Virus record (IMG/VR): IMGVR_UViG_3300029309_003906
Location: 1-23,809 of that record
Source: a virus
DNA: 23,809 bases
Direction: 5' to 3' (one strand)
This document shows, in pieces, positions 13,234-21,013 of this stretch (positions are counted from its first letter, which is position 1; the number at the start of each line of letters is the position of its first letter). Made by a program: the position numbers and the translations under genes. The notes under the pieces are model-generated. The model had not been told where the DNA came from and searched no databases. It saw only the letters and a program-made list of their open reading frames with translations.

Positions 13234-14585
13234 AACAAATGAATGCGCGCCGTTGCTGTGCCGTGCGTTGGTCGGTAACCTCGCCCGCTCATTTCAAGCG
13301 TAGCCAGACCGCCTTCTTCGCCTATCGTTGTATTGCACTGTGCCGCTGGGATCTCAATCACAACCGTATTGCCTGGCGTATCGCCAAACTGCATAAGCAC
13401 AGCAAAGACTTGATTATTCTGAAACGATAACGCCGCACCGTCGCCAAAGGTTTGCGAGCCGCTAGCCAACAGCTCGGCAGTTGTTCCGTCATGGTAAAGA
13501 CGCATTTCGGTCGTGCAGTTGTTCTGCACAGCAACAAAACCCTGCCGCCCGTTGGTGCCGGTTGCTGCCGTGCGTGGCTGCACGTCGGTCGCCGTGTCAA
13601 AGCCTGCGCTGATCGCAGTGGCTACGGCAACGCCTGTTGTAGCGCCAGGCGTAAAGTTGCCAGAGCCATCGACGCCCCAACAATCGTCAGCGCAGATAAG
13701 CACACGAGCGCCACGGGTTGAAACCGGACCCAGATTAGGCGCAGTAAATGTGCCAAACGTTGGCGCCCCTGCTGCATTTTGGTCTGCCGTCCATGTTTGT
13801 GCTTGTGCTGAATAGGTCGCCAAAAGCAAGCCGTCAGCGTCGCTAAACGCAACCGAGCCCATGCAGCCTTGAAACAAGCGGTCAATACCTGCATCTGCTA
13901 GCCTGCCGTGCACCGTAATGTGCGCACGCTCGCCTGCAGTCTGGTCGATAGGATAGGTGCGCATCCCGTAAATGTCGTCGCCATTTTGCGGCGCATCGCT
14001 GAATCCGCCGGTCATATTTACAGCGCTGTCGCCTGCCAGTCTGATGGTGTCGGCACCGTCTGCCTCAATCGCAACAACTGGCGCAGTCTCCATTTTTCCT
14101 GATGTAGGATTAACCCAACCGACAACGTCGCCAATAGCGTAACCAACAATGCCGACACGCCCAACGCCAAACTGCAAAACCCAGCGCGTAGAGCCTGCAA
14201 TAACGTCTTCGCCTTGGATGTTTCGCTTCGTGCCGCCGGTGGCTTGCTCGATCAGCATATCGTATTGGGGCGCAGCCGCAGATGCGTTGACAGCGTTAGC
14301 AGCGCCGCCGCTAAGATCAAGCCCCCGCATATAGAACGCAAGCGACGGGCTGGCGTCTTTGTTGCCGCTGACACCTGCCGGCGTCTCGCCGTCACCACGC
14401 TGACCGGTAATCGCGATCTGCTCACGCGTAAACTCCATGGTCGTCGCGCTAGTAATTTCAAGGTCAATAAAACCTGGCGGCACCATATCAGCAGCAGCAT
14501 ACTTCTCAGATAAATCCCAAGCCGTAGAGCCTACAACTGCGTTAATTTTGCCGATCTGCACGCGATTAATTCGCTTCAGTGTCAT
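13230..14585 (-). CDS. major tail tube protein
   Basis: The protein has 451 residues, large for a tube protein, and begins LKRINRVQIGKINAVVGSTA, followed by LEITSATTMEFTREQIAITG. It is beta-rich with many Gly, Thr and Ala residues and few charged helices. There are long repeats of short strands, for example RWVLQFGVGRVGIVGYAIGD, then GWVNPTSGKMETAPVVAIEA, and NCTTEMRLYHDGTTAELLAS. It lies between the tail terminator candidate and the chaperone frames, where the tube protein is encoded. The extra length beyond the ~200 residues of a simple tube protein suggests one or more added surface domains, possibly the C-terminal half. The ATG follows the previous gene by one base. An alternative is a tube plus decoration fusion; the structural role is fairly secure. 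Confidence 0.7.
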   Translation of the reverse strand: MTLKRINRVQIGKINAVVGSTAWDLSEKYAAADMVPPGFIDLEITSATTMEFTREQIAITGQRGDGETPAGVSGNKDASPSLAFYMRGLDLSGGAANAVNASAAAPQYDMLIEQATGGTKRNIQGEDVIAGSTRWVLQFGVGRVGIVGYAIGDVVGWVNPTSGKMETAPVVAIEADGADTIRLAGDSAVNMTGGFSDAPQNGDDIYGMRTYPIDQTAGERAHITVHGRLADAGIDRLFQGCMGSVAFSDADGLLLATYSAQAQTWTADQNAAGAPTFGTFTAPNLGPVSTRGARVLICADDCWGVDGSGNFTPGATTGVAVATAISAGFDTATDVQPRTAATGTNGRQGFVAVQNNCTTEMRLYHDGTTAELLASGSQTFGDGAALSFQNNQVFAVLMQFGDTPGNTVVIEIPAAQCNTTIGEEGGLATLEMSGRGYRPTHGTATARIHLL

Positions 14586-14586
14586 T

Positions 14587-15042
14587 TTACAACTCCCTCC
14601 GCACGCGTGCGGCTAATTCTATTTCTACAGAGTAAGCAGCCGTTGGCAATTGAGTAATGCGCCACGGTGCAGGTTTTAGGCTTAATAGCCCGGTGTTTGT
14701 GTAATCGTAATCCATACGCAGCAAAGCGCCCATAATGCGCTCTGCGTCGTCGGTCATTGCGTCAGAATCTTTGCCAATGCTGCGCTGATAGCGCCCACGC
14801 TCATAGAAAATTTCAACCAGATAGGTGCGGTCAATGTAAACGATACCGCCAGCACCGATTGCCGGCGCATCGGCTAAGCGCTGCAGGTTGCCGCTTGTAG
14901 TCAAAACCGAAAAGCGGCGCCAAGCCTGGCGCCCTAAATCCTCAATGCGATCCCACTCAATGAGCGCAGGCGTACCGGTTAGCGTCGTACCTGCAACCGT
15001 AGACGCGATTAGTGTTCGTATAGGATCGCTAGGCCAACTCAT
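14587..15042 (-). CDS. tail terminator / tail completion protein
   Basis: The protein has 151 residues and sits just before the tail tube gene, as tail terminators do. It starts MSWPSDPIRTLIASTVAGTT, and shows the alternating pattern of a small alpha/beta protein: GGIVYIDRTYLVEIFYERGR, then a helix with SDAMTDDAERIMGALLRMDY, and AAYSVEIELAARVRREL at the end. That arrangement (strand with Y-L-V-E-I, a helix of AERI-type, a closing V-E-I-E-L strand) is reminiscent of gpU/tail-completion proteins that cap the tail and join it to the head. The gene overlaps the upstream connector gene by four bases and is followed one base later by the tube gene. No named motif is seen; the call rests on order plus fold style. 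Confidence 0.6.
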   Translation of the reverse strand: MSWPSDPIRTLIASTVAGTTLTGTPALIEWDRIEDLGRQAWRRFSVLTTSGNLQRLADAPAIGAGGIVYIDRTYLVEIFYERGRYQRSIGKDSDAMTDDAERIMGALLRMDYDYTNTGLLSLKPAPWRITQLPTAAYSVEIELAARVRREL

Positions 15043-15938
15043 CGGTCAATAAAAACCTTTGCATGCTCGCTCTTGGTATCGCCTGACGGCGTGCCGTTTG
15101 CGTCGGTGTCGACCCAAGCAAAGCGGTCGACGGTGTCACGCAAAAAGCTGTTCGCTTGATTGTGCGCTTCTTCGGCTAGGTCGACAAAGTCAGGTCCCAT
15201 CGAGCCAAACTCTTGCGCAGCGCAGCGAGCTGCAATCGCCGGCTCTAACTGGTCCCACGAACGCAGGTTGTACCAGCCAAAGCCTATTCGCTCCATCGAC
15301 TCGATAACAAGCGTTAGCGCTGTGTCTAGGCTGACGCTAAAATCTGGATCTTCGGGACGCCCTTGATCGAGCAGCGCAGGGTATCTGCGCGTCAGGCTGG
15401 CATAGTCTGCAGGCTGCACGAGGTTTGCTGACGTGATCGCAATGCGCGTGACTTCTCGATGCTCGTCGCCTGCCTCGTCGTTAGCGATAACCTCGAACAG
15501 ATAAATGCCAGCATCGAGAACGCTAGTCGTGCCTGATGCTAGATTGACGACCACTTCGTTAACAACAATGCGGTCACCGCTCGCAATGTCGATCGGCAAC
15601 GGATCATACAACACGGCGTCGGTGTTGCTGTCGCCAACTTGGAACGGCAACGAAAAGCTGCGCAGGCTTTCCATCGTGCCCAAGCTTTGCGGTTGCACCA
15701 TCAAGTTGCGCCAGCCGCCTGCTAGGCTGTCGACCGTGCGTATAACTCGATCGCCACGCTTTGCAGCGCTGTTATGCGCTGTGGTGTCAGGCATTGAGCC
15801 GACAACGTTGTCTTGACTAGTAACAAGGTCGCCGCCTTCTTCGTACAGCCGCCAACTGAAAGTCGCCGAGTTAGGACGACCAAAGCTGCAAACATGCCTG
15901 ACGTTGCCGCCTGTGCTTTTGTGTATGGTCTGAATCAT
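15039..15938 (-). CDS. head-tail connector protein, probable two-domain fusion
   Basis: The protein has 299 residues and lies between the capsid genes and the tail terminator. Residues ~1-185 look beta-rich: SATFSWRLYEEGGDLVTSQD, then DRIVVNEVVVNLASGTTSVL and AGIYLFEVIANDEAGDEHRE. From about residue 190 it becomes helical, with ASLTRRYPALLDQGRPEDPD, TALTLVIESMERIGFGWYNL and RSWDQLEPAIAARCAAQEFG. The helical part resembles the gp6/gp15-type adaptor that sits under the portal, so the gene may fuse an adaptor with a beta domain of the head-closure or virion-surface kind. No separate head-closure gene is visible, which would fit such a fusion. It starts in an ATGA overlap. The connector role is inferred from position and helical pattern. 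Confidence 0.5.
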   Translation of the reverse strand: MIQTIHKSTGGNVRHVCSFGRPNSATFSWRLYEEGGDLVTSQDNVVGSMPDTTAHNSAAKRGDRVIRTVDSLAGGWRNLMVQPQSLGTMESLRSFSLPFQVGDSNTDAVLYDPLPIDIASGDRIVVNEVVVNLASGTTSVLDAGIYLFEVIANDEAGDEHREVTRIAITSANLVQPADYASLTRRYPALLDQGRPEDPDFSVSLDTALTLVIESMERIGFGWYNLRSWDQLEPAIAARCAAQEFGSMGPDFVDLAEEAHNQANSFLRDTVDRFAWVDTDANGTPSGDTKSEHAKVFIDR

Positions 15939-16183
15939 CGCCGCTTTAGCTCCACCATGACGCCCGCCATATTCTCAGCAAGCCGATCCAGCTTGCCGTC
16001 TAACGCTTCAAGGCGTTCAATACGTCGGCTGTGATCGTCTAGCCGCTGTTCGATAACCGGCAGACGTTGAGCGGCAAGCACCGCACCGTCAACTTGTGCC
16101 TTTGCTGTACTGGCAAACCAGAGCAGCAACGCCCAAGTTACGACGTGAGACATAACGGTAAGGTGCTTGCCTTCAATGCTCAA
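15935..16183 (-). CDS. small membrane-anchored coiled-coil protein
   Basis: The protein has 82 residues from a TTG whose last three bases form part of the preceding stop (TTGA overlap, matching the ATGA junctions nearby), with AAGG seven bases upstream. An ATG ten codons later (16153) is an alternative start. The sequence MSHVVTWALLLWFASTAKAQ is a hydrophobic helix that could be a membrane anchor or a cleaved signal peptide (A-K-A-Q). It is followed by a heptad-like charged helix, PVIEQRLDDHSRRIERLEAL, then DGKLDRLAENMAGVMVELKR. It looks like an i-spanin- or holin-accessory-type protein, but it is encoded in the middle of the head and connector genes, an odd place for lysis. No family is recognised. 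Confidence 0.6.
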   Translation of the reverse strand: MSIEGKHLTVMSHVVTWALLLWFASTAKAQVDGAVLAAQRLPVIEQRLDDHSRRIERLEALDGKLDRLAENMAGVMVELKRR

Positions 16184-16383
16184 TCTTTCGCCTTAGCTTT
16201 CTTTTTAGCTGGCGCCCGCTTCTTCGGTGCAGGCTTTGCTTGTGCCTTCTCAACTTCGATAAGGCGCAAAATCTGCCAGCCATTTGCTTGATATTCTGCC
16301 ACGTCAGCAGCAGCGACAAGCCTTTGCCTGCCGCTACCGCTGACCATGTAAGCGTCAGCAGACATTAGGTTGACTGCACGCAT
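16180..16383 (-). CDS. small protein with Lys/Ala/Pro-rich tail
   Basis: The protein has 67 residues. The first ~50 form a small domain (LMSADAYMVSGSGRQRLVAA, then DVAEYQANGWQILRLIEVEK). The last ~18 are a basic low-complexity tail rich in Lys, Ala and Pro (PAPKKRAPAKKKAKAKD). Basic tails of this sort resemble histone H1-like segments and could bind nucleic acid or the inner capsid surface. It starts 19 bases before the end of the major capsid gene, so its translation may be coupled to that of a highly expressed gene. The pattern EYQANGWQILRLIE is reminiscent of small phage proteins found just after the capsid gene, but I cannot name a family. It could be a head-associated or connector-accessory protein. 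Confidence 0.55.
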   Translation of the reverse strand: MRAVNLMSADAYMVSGSGRQRLVAAADVAEYQANGWQILRLIEVEKAQAKPAPKKRAPAKKKAKAKD

Positions 16384-17312
16384 ACAAGCTGGTGGCTAAT
16401 ACGAGCAGCTTCGCCGACCATTCCGGCGACCGCATTCATACCACCGCTACCGATAAGGCACGACTCTTCCATTCGGATGTTCGGTGCTTTTTGCAGAACG
16501 AAACCGATCGAGTTGTCGATAGCAACCAAAGCGCCTTTGCGCGTAGTGCCTGCAGCAAGCGTTGCGCCAGTCTGTAATTGAACGCCAGAGCCAGCAGCGC
16601 TTACAAACGTGCTAGCAACAACGCCAGCCGAAGAAATAACCGGCACGCCGTAGTAACCAAAGGCGACGCCGTTACCGCTAAGCGCTGGGAACGTTGCCAA
16701 GATGTCTTCCCGGCTAATGTAGTTCGACGAAGCGCGAACAGCAGCACGCAAAGACGAAACTTGCGACGGGTGCAACACAAAAGCAAGCTGTCCAGGCGTA
16801 CCAAACGACTTGCTAAGCTTATTGTTTCCCTCAGCAATTTCAAGCGCCAGTTCTAGCGTTTGAATATCCATTGCCGCAGCGTTGCCGCCGCCGTCAGTGC
16901 TGGCTGCAACTTCACGAACGCCAGCGGTACCGAACGTATCGTCAAAGGTTGCGCAAACCAAAGCGTTGGCACGATCGCCAAGGGCTTTGCCTAAAGCGCC
17001 TGACAAGTTGATCCAGTCAACTTCTTGCGTTTCCATTGCAAGGTTGGTGATCTGAATCGCAGGCACCTCTTGAGGCGTTGCAACGATGCGCACGCTTTCC
17101 GGCGTGACAGTCGATGGCGTGAGCGCTGCGCCTTCGGTAACGCTAACCGCTGCTAAGTTGTTCAGTTCTGCAAACTTATAGGCAACAAAACCTTGTTGCA
17201 CGTTGCAGATGTCGAGTAGGTTTGCCTGATCGCCCATGCTTTGCTGCAAGACGCCAGACATTAGCTCGTGAGGAATTAACCCCGCTAAGCTGCTTGATGT
17301 AGTCGCTGACAT
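16365..17312 (-). CDS. major capsid protein (HK97-like fold)
   Basis: The protein has 315 residues and follows a scaffold-like gene, the usual order. It begins ATTSSSLAGLIPHELMSGVL and shows features of HK97-fold capsid proteins: an N-terminal helix region, FAELNNLAAVSVTEGAALTP, the ITNLAMETQEVDWINLSGAL helix, LAFVLHPSQVSSLRAAVRAS, and FGYYGVPVISSAGVV, a common capsid motif before the last domain. The section GALVAIDNSIGFVLQKAPNI leads to the P-domain-like end. No long N-terminal delta domain is present, in line with a separate scaffold gene. The codon use looks more restricted than in neighbours, as expected for a highly expressed gene (by eye). AAAGGA sits eight bases before the ATG. Confidence is high on role; the exact capsid family is not assigned. 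Confidence 0.85.
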   Translation of the reverse strand: MSATTSSSLAGLIPHELMSGVLQQSMGDQANLLDICNVQQGFVAYKFAELNNLAAVSVTEGAALTPSTVTPESVRIVATPQEVPAIQITNLAMETQEVDWINLSGALGKALGDRANALVCATFDDTFGTAGVREVAASTDGGGNAAAMDIQTLELALEIAEGNNKLSKSFGTPGQLAFVLHPSQVSSLRAAVRASSNYISREDILATFPALSGNGVAFGYYGVPVISSAGVVASTFVSAAGSGVQLQTGATLAAGTTRKGALVAIDNSIGFVLQKAPNIRMEESCLIGSGGMNAVAGMVGEAARISHQLVCVQST

Positions 17313-17324
17313 TGGTTTTATCCT

Positions 17325-17915
17325 TTATCCGTAATGTCGTTTTAAATATGCCCTCTGCTCTGACCTCGTCATCTTGGCGATTTCCTCAGCCGTCGCTTTG
17401 CCGCCATTACTCACAGCGGTTACACGTCCGGCGCTCGGTTGTGCGCCAATACTACGAGGCATAACAGCGGGCGCTGATTGCGCCTGCAATGACTCAGCAA
17501 GAGAAACCGCATTATCGAAAGCATCAAGGTCCGGCGTGTCGCCTAACTGCTGCTGCAGATGTTCGCGCACTGTATCCGGCAAAGCCTCGAATCGGCGATT
17601 GACCTGCGCCCTGTGCTTATCGCTTAGGCTGTTCAATCGTTGCTGGTTCGCTTCGAGCTTTGCAAATAGGTCTGCGGCTTTCGCCTCTGCCTCTTGTGCT
17701 AACTCTTGATAACGCCCCTGCGCCTCTTTTTCGGCTCTGTCTCTTTCTGCCTGCGCCGCTTCGAGCTGTGCTAGTCGTTCTTCGGCAGATCGGGCTCTTT
17801 CCAGGGCGCTTTGTCTGCGTGCTATCGCTTCGTCTAGCTCTTTGCGGTTTACGGTTTGTACAGTTGCGTCCGCTACTGATTCGGTGGCGTCCACCACCTG
17901 GCTGCTGTCGGTCAT
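17325..17915 (-). CDS. capsid scaffolding protein
   Basis: The protein has 196 residues and lies directly upstream of the capsid gene. It has an acidic start (TDSSQVVDATESVADATVQT) and then a long Ala/Glu/Arg/Gln-rich coiled coil from about residue 25 to 105 (ALERARSAEERLAQLEAAQA; ELAQEAEAKAADLFAKLEAN). A Ser/Pro/Gly-poor-to-rich linker follows, ending in a short basic helix, KMTRSEQRAYLKRHYG. The coiled-coil centre with a basic C-terminal helix is the standard arrangement of phage scaffolds, whose C-terminal end binds the capsid protein during procapsid assembly. No maturation protease gene is seen between portal and capsid, so the scaffold may be expelled intact. A GGAGGG lies nine bases upstream of the ATG. 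The call is secure on context and composition. Confidence 0.85.
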   Translation of the reverse strand: MTDSSQVVDATESVADATVQTVNRKELDEAIARRQSALERARSAEERLAQLEAAQAERDRAEKEAQGRYQELAQEAEAKAADLFAKLEANQQRLNSLSDKHRAQVNRRFEALPDTVREHLQQQLGDTPDLDAFDNAVSLAESLQAQSAPAVMPRSIGAQPSAGRVTAVSNGGKATAEEIAKMTRSEQRAYLKRHYG

Positions 17916-17933
17916 TGTTAGACCCTCCCTTGT

Positions 17934-18578
17934 TTATCGCCGTTGACGGCGTTGGTCAAATATCTCTTGCAATAGGTTGATCGCTCGCCTGCTGATCTGC
18001 TGACGGCGTTTGCTGTTCTTCGATCCAAAGCCAAACCATGGGCGCTGCCTGTTCGTATAGCGCGCCTTTTCGCTCGGCAACGCTTGAGGATGCCCAGAGA
18101 ACAGCGGACCTTGTCGCCTGCCGCTAGTTGCGCTGCGATTGCGCCTTGGTCCTGTGCCTGGTCGTTTGCCTGCTTTGCGCTTTGCCGCTGCGGCAATAGC
18201 GTAAAAGCTGCGTTTCGTGCTTTCGCTAAGCTTTGGCCACGCCTTGGCTAGAATGCTTTTGCGGTCAGGGTTGACCGTATCAATAAAGCCAACAGTAACG
18301 CCGTTATTGCGTGCATCGGTCACGCTAATTGCGTTTATCATGTGCCCTGTGTCCGTCAGATCAACACGCGTGCTACGCCCTGCTGCCTTGCGCACCTCTG
18401 CATATAGTTTGCTGTACGGTCGAAACCGTCGGTTGTTCTTGTCTTTGCCTAGATCTTGCGTCTCAACAATAATGCGGCTGATTGCCTGCTCGCCAATAAT
18501 GCGCATTGTCTGCTTGCCTGGCGGCTCGCGCAAGAAATCTAGATCGACCGTGCCCTCTAGCTTGATGCCCCAACTCAT
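17934..18578 (-). CDS. phage virion morphogenesis / gp10-like head-tail protein
   Basis: The protein has 214 residues. The N-terminal ~110 residues read EQAISRIIVETQDLGKDKNN, RFRPYSKLYAEVRKAAGRST, then DLTDTGHMINAISVT, the conserved DxTGxM...I pattern of gpG/gp10-type virion morphogenesis proteins. The motif RPWFGF near residue 180 matches the family's usual R-P-W/F-F-G signature. Between them, about residues 135-175, is an unusually basic, Gly/Ser/Pro-rich region (KRPGTGPRRNRSATSGRRQG), longer than I would expect for the family. The C terminus is also very basic (LLQEIFDQRRQRR). Such proteins join head and tail or complete the tail. Here it is encoded before the scaffold, between the minor head gene and the capsid. 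It overlaps the upstream gene by four bases. Confidence 0.68.
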   Translation of the reverse strand: MSWGIKLEGTVDLDFLREPPGKQTMRIIGEQAISRIIVETQDLGKDKNNRRFRPYSKLYAEVRKAAGRSTRVDLTDTGHMINAISVTDARNNGVTVGFIDTVNPDRKSILAKAWPKLSESTKRSFYAIAAAAKRKAGKRPGTGPRRNRSATSGRRQGPLFSGHPQALPSEKARYTNRQRPWFGFGSKNSKRRQQISRRAINLLQEIFDQRRQRR

Positions 18579-19453
18579 AACAACGCCGCCGCTTCTCGGT
18601 TTAGATCGTCGCCGTCAAACTGAAAGATCTTGCGCCCGTCTTCTCTTGCGTCTCTAAGGCTAGTCGCAACTAACCGGTGACGACAGCGCCAGCCGCCCAA
18701 GCTTGGAATGATCGGCGGCTGCCTGCCGTCTTTATCTCGCAGCTTGCGCAAGTTGCTGTAAGCCGGGTCATTATCGATCGCCGCTAAATCTTCGGCACGC
18801 ACAACGACGCCTTGCATCAAACGGCAAAACGGGCGCGTCGTTGCGATCTTTGTGCCTTGATAAATAAAGTAACGTATACCGGCTTCGCTCGCCTCGATAA
18901 GCTGTATCTGCCGCACCATGCTCGCTAGCGCAGTCGACACAGCGCTACTTGACCAATTCAGCCATTGGCTAAACTCTGCATCAAGCGGCGCTGTCAGTTG
19001 TATGCTTGCGCGTCCTGGTCCTGCAATGCCTGCGACTAAATCATTGATTGGCGCATTCGTCAGCATTGCCGCTTCGACCGTCTCTTGTATTCTGCCGGTC
19101 ATTGTAAACCAGGCGTTGTCAAGGTTGCGCGTCATGTTTGACGCAAAGGCGGCTAAGGCGCTTTCGCTAACAGCTAGCGCCTCGCTGTCGCCGTCTGCTT
19201 CTCGCTCTAGTTCGTCGGCTAGTTCGCTGTACAGCGTGCGCACGGTGCTCTGGAATCCGAGCCTATTCAACTCGTCGGTTAAACGCTGACGAATCAAAAC
19301 GGCGCGCTCTAGGTTTAGGCGCGTGGTTTCAAGCCTGCCTTCGTCGGTGTCTAGCTCAACGATTAGTTCAGCGGCGAAAGCTTCCAGCCGGTCGATCTGA
19401 CGACGCAAGGCGCGCTCGAAGTTGTTCGCTATGCCTTTATCGTCAATCGCCAT
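18575..19453 (-). CDS. minor head protein, Mu gpF / SPP1 gp7-like
   Basis: The protein has 292 residues. The first ~130 are helical and charged (NFERALRRQIDRLEAFAAEL; NLERAVLIRQRLTDELNRLG). The C-terminal domain carries the gpF-like signature: ASEAGIRYFIYQGTKIATTR, PFCRLMQGVV, then PPIIPSLGGWRCRHRLVATS. The Cys, Trp, Cys and His residues there are those conserved in the Mu F-like head morphogenesis family (PF04233). The protein is thought to sit in the procapsid near the portal. It lies immediately after the portal gene (four bases apart), the standard place. The length is at the short end for the family. The ATG is preceded by GAGGCG. The assignment is based on the C-terminal signature and gene order. 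Confidence 0.82.
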   Translation of the reverse strand: MAIDDKGIANNFERALRRQIDRLEAFAAELIVELDTDEGRLETTRLNLERAVLIRQRLTDELNRLGFQSTVRTLYSELADELEREADGDSEALAVSESALAAFASNMTRNLDNAWFTMTGRIQETVEAAMLTNAPINDLVAGIAGPGRASIQLTAPLDAEFSQWLNWSSSAVSTALASMVRQIQLIEASEAGIRYFIYQGTKIATTRPFCRLMQGVVVRAEDLAAIDNDPAYSNLRKLRDKDGRQPPIIPSLGGWRCRHRLVATSLRDAREDGRKIFQFDGDDLNREAAALL

Positions 19454-19456
19454 GCG

Positions 19457-21013
19457 CTACGCCTCGCCGTTGCCTACGATGCCAAGCGCCGCTTCGGCTA
19501 AGCCCTGCCCTGCTGGTCGTATCTGCTGGCGGTTGGTGTCGATGTTTGCCGCAAGCCTGTCTTCAGCTTCTTGCTCGCTAATGCTCAACGCTCGCGCCAT
19601 AGCCTGCGCAGCGGTCAGCCAGTTTTTGCTTACGTCGTGATCGAGCACGCGCCGCTGTGCCTCTTCGTCTGTCGGAATCGTCGTTGGTCCCGGTCGCCAG
19701 ACTAAGCGCATTGTCGGGTCTAGCGGCGTGTCGCCTGTCATCGGTGCGTACGTGTTCCAAGTAGCAAGCGCAATTTCCCAAGCGTCGTCCTCCTCGATGC
19801 GCTCAAACCGATTGATTGACTGCGCACGGGCTAACTCGCTTTCTAAATTCTCGACCTTGAGCGCCACGCCGCTGAGTTGCGGTCTGTTCTTCGGTGCCCA
19901 GCTTGACGGTGGCAACCCTAGCCGCTGCGCTTGCTGCAGCAAATAATCCTGCAACAGCTCAACGTGCTCGGAAAGTCGACTGTCTGCTGTGATGCTCTGC
20001 AAGCTTTCGCCCTCTTCAAGCACGCTAACACCGCCTGGCGTGATGTTTAGCGCACCACGTGCTCGCTCAGTGTCTAGCGCTGTCGCAACGTAGGAGCCGT
20101 AGCCGCTAGTCTGCGCTCGCATGTTGATGTCGCACCAGGCGCTATTGACTGCGTCTTGACTCTGCAGCAGATCAACAGGCGGTCGAGGATAGACTACGCC
20201 GTGCCCTTTTTCACGCTGCACCCAGATCATCGGCAACACGGTGTTGCCGTCTGCGTCTTTGATCGGTGCTGTAAAATCCATGGCGTCAGGTAATGCGCCA
20301 AGTTCCAGGCTGCCATCTTCTCGCACGACCACAGCTTGCCAGTCTTCGCGCCCGTTTTCGTCAACGCCTCGCCAATAAGCCAGAAAGCGTCTGTTCTCTT
20401 GATTGTATCGCACGCCCTTGTCTGTCGCTAACTCGATGAGCACGGCATAGGCTGCGCTAATGTCGTCAGGTCGGTCTACGTCGGGCACGATGTGCACTAG
20501 ATGCGGCTGCACAACGTTGCACTCTATGCGGTTGCGGAAGGTGTTCCAACTGTAGAGCATAAGCCCAGCGCCAAACAGATGCACCGTGCGGTCCAACCGT
20601 TGCCATACTTCCCAATACGCTGCGTCTCGCTGTAGCTTCTCAAACGCTGCAATCTGCGCAGGGTCTTCGACAGCTTCGCCGCTTTGCTCGTCCATCAGCG
20701 TGCGCGCTGCTGGCGTCAAATACACGGTGGCTTGCTGGTCGATCCAACGACGCAGCACAGGCAGCACCATGTTCGTAGGGAAACGACGAAAGGTTTTCGG
20801 AAACTGCTTTTGCAACTGCGCCGTCAAGCCTTCTTGCTGTTCGCCTAGGTAGTAATCGTTGAGCATCTCGCAAGCGTGGCGGTAGCCGTACGGGCGCCAC
20901 TCGCTGCTTAGCTCTAAGATCTGCTTAACCCAGTCAGCCCGGCTGGTAATCGCCCGTTGCGATATATCGCGCATCAACTGCTGCGCTGGTCCGTTGATTA
21001 AATCAAAATACAC
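19457..21013 (-). CDS. portal protein
   Basis: The protein has 518 residues, a normal portal length, and follows TerL. Typical stretches are YGYRHACEMLNDYYLGEQQE near the start, FRRFPTNMVLPVLRRWIDQQ (entry to the wing domain), VLPMIWVQREKGHGVVYPRP, VDLLQSQDAVNSAWCDINMR, and the stem/helix region LSGVALKVENLESELARAQS, then INRFERIEEDDAWEIALATW. It forms the twelve-fold ring at the capsid vertex through which DNA is packaged and to which the tail is attached. The start is GTG and shares its first base with the last base of the TerL stop (TAGTG), with GAAAGG eight bases upstream. The C terminus is acidic and Ala-rich (ALSISEQEAEDRLAANIDTN). No fused head protein domain is present. Confidence 0.9.
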   Translation of the reverse strand: MYFDLINGPAQQLMRDISQRAITSRADWVKQILELSSEWRPYGYRHACEMLNDYYLGEQQEGLTAQLQKQFPKTFRRFPTNMVLPVLRRWIDQQATVYLTPAARTLMDEQSGEAVEDPAQIAAFEKLQRDAAYWEVWQRLDRTVHLFGAGLMLYSWNTFRNRIECNVVQPHLVHIVPDVDRPDDISAAYAVLIELATDKGVRYNQENRRFLAYWRGVDENGREDWQAVVVREDGSLELGALPDAMDFTAPIKDADGNTVLPMIWVQREKGHGVVYPRPPVDLLQSQDAVNSAWCDINMRAQTSGYGSYVATALDTERARGALNITPGGVSVLEEGESLQSITADSRLSEHVELLQDYLLQQAQRLGLPPSSWAPKNRPQLSGVALKVENLESELARAQSINRFERIEEDDAWEIALATWNTYAPMTGDTPLDPTMRLVWRPGPTTIPTDEEAQRRVLDHDVSKNWLTAAQAMARALSISEQEAEDRLAANIDTNRQQIRPAGQGLAEAALGIVGNGEA

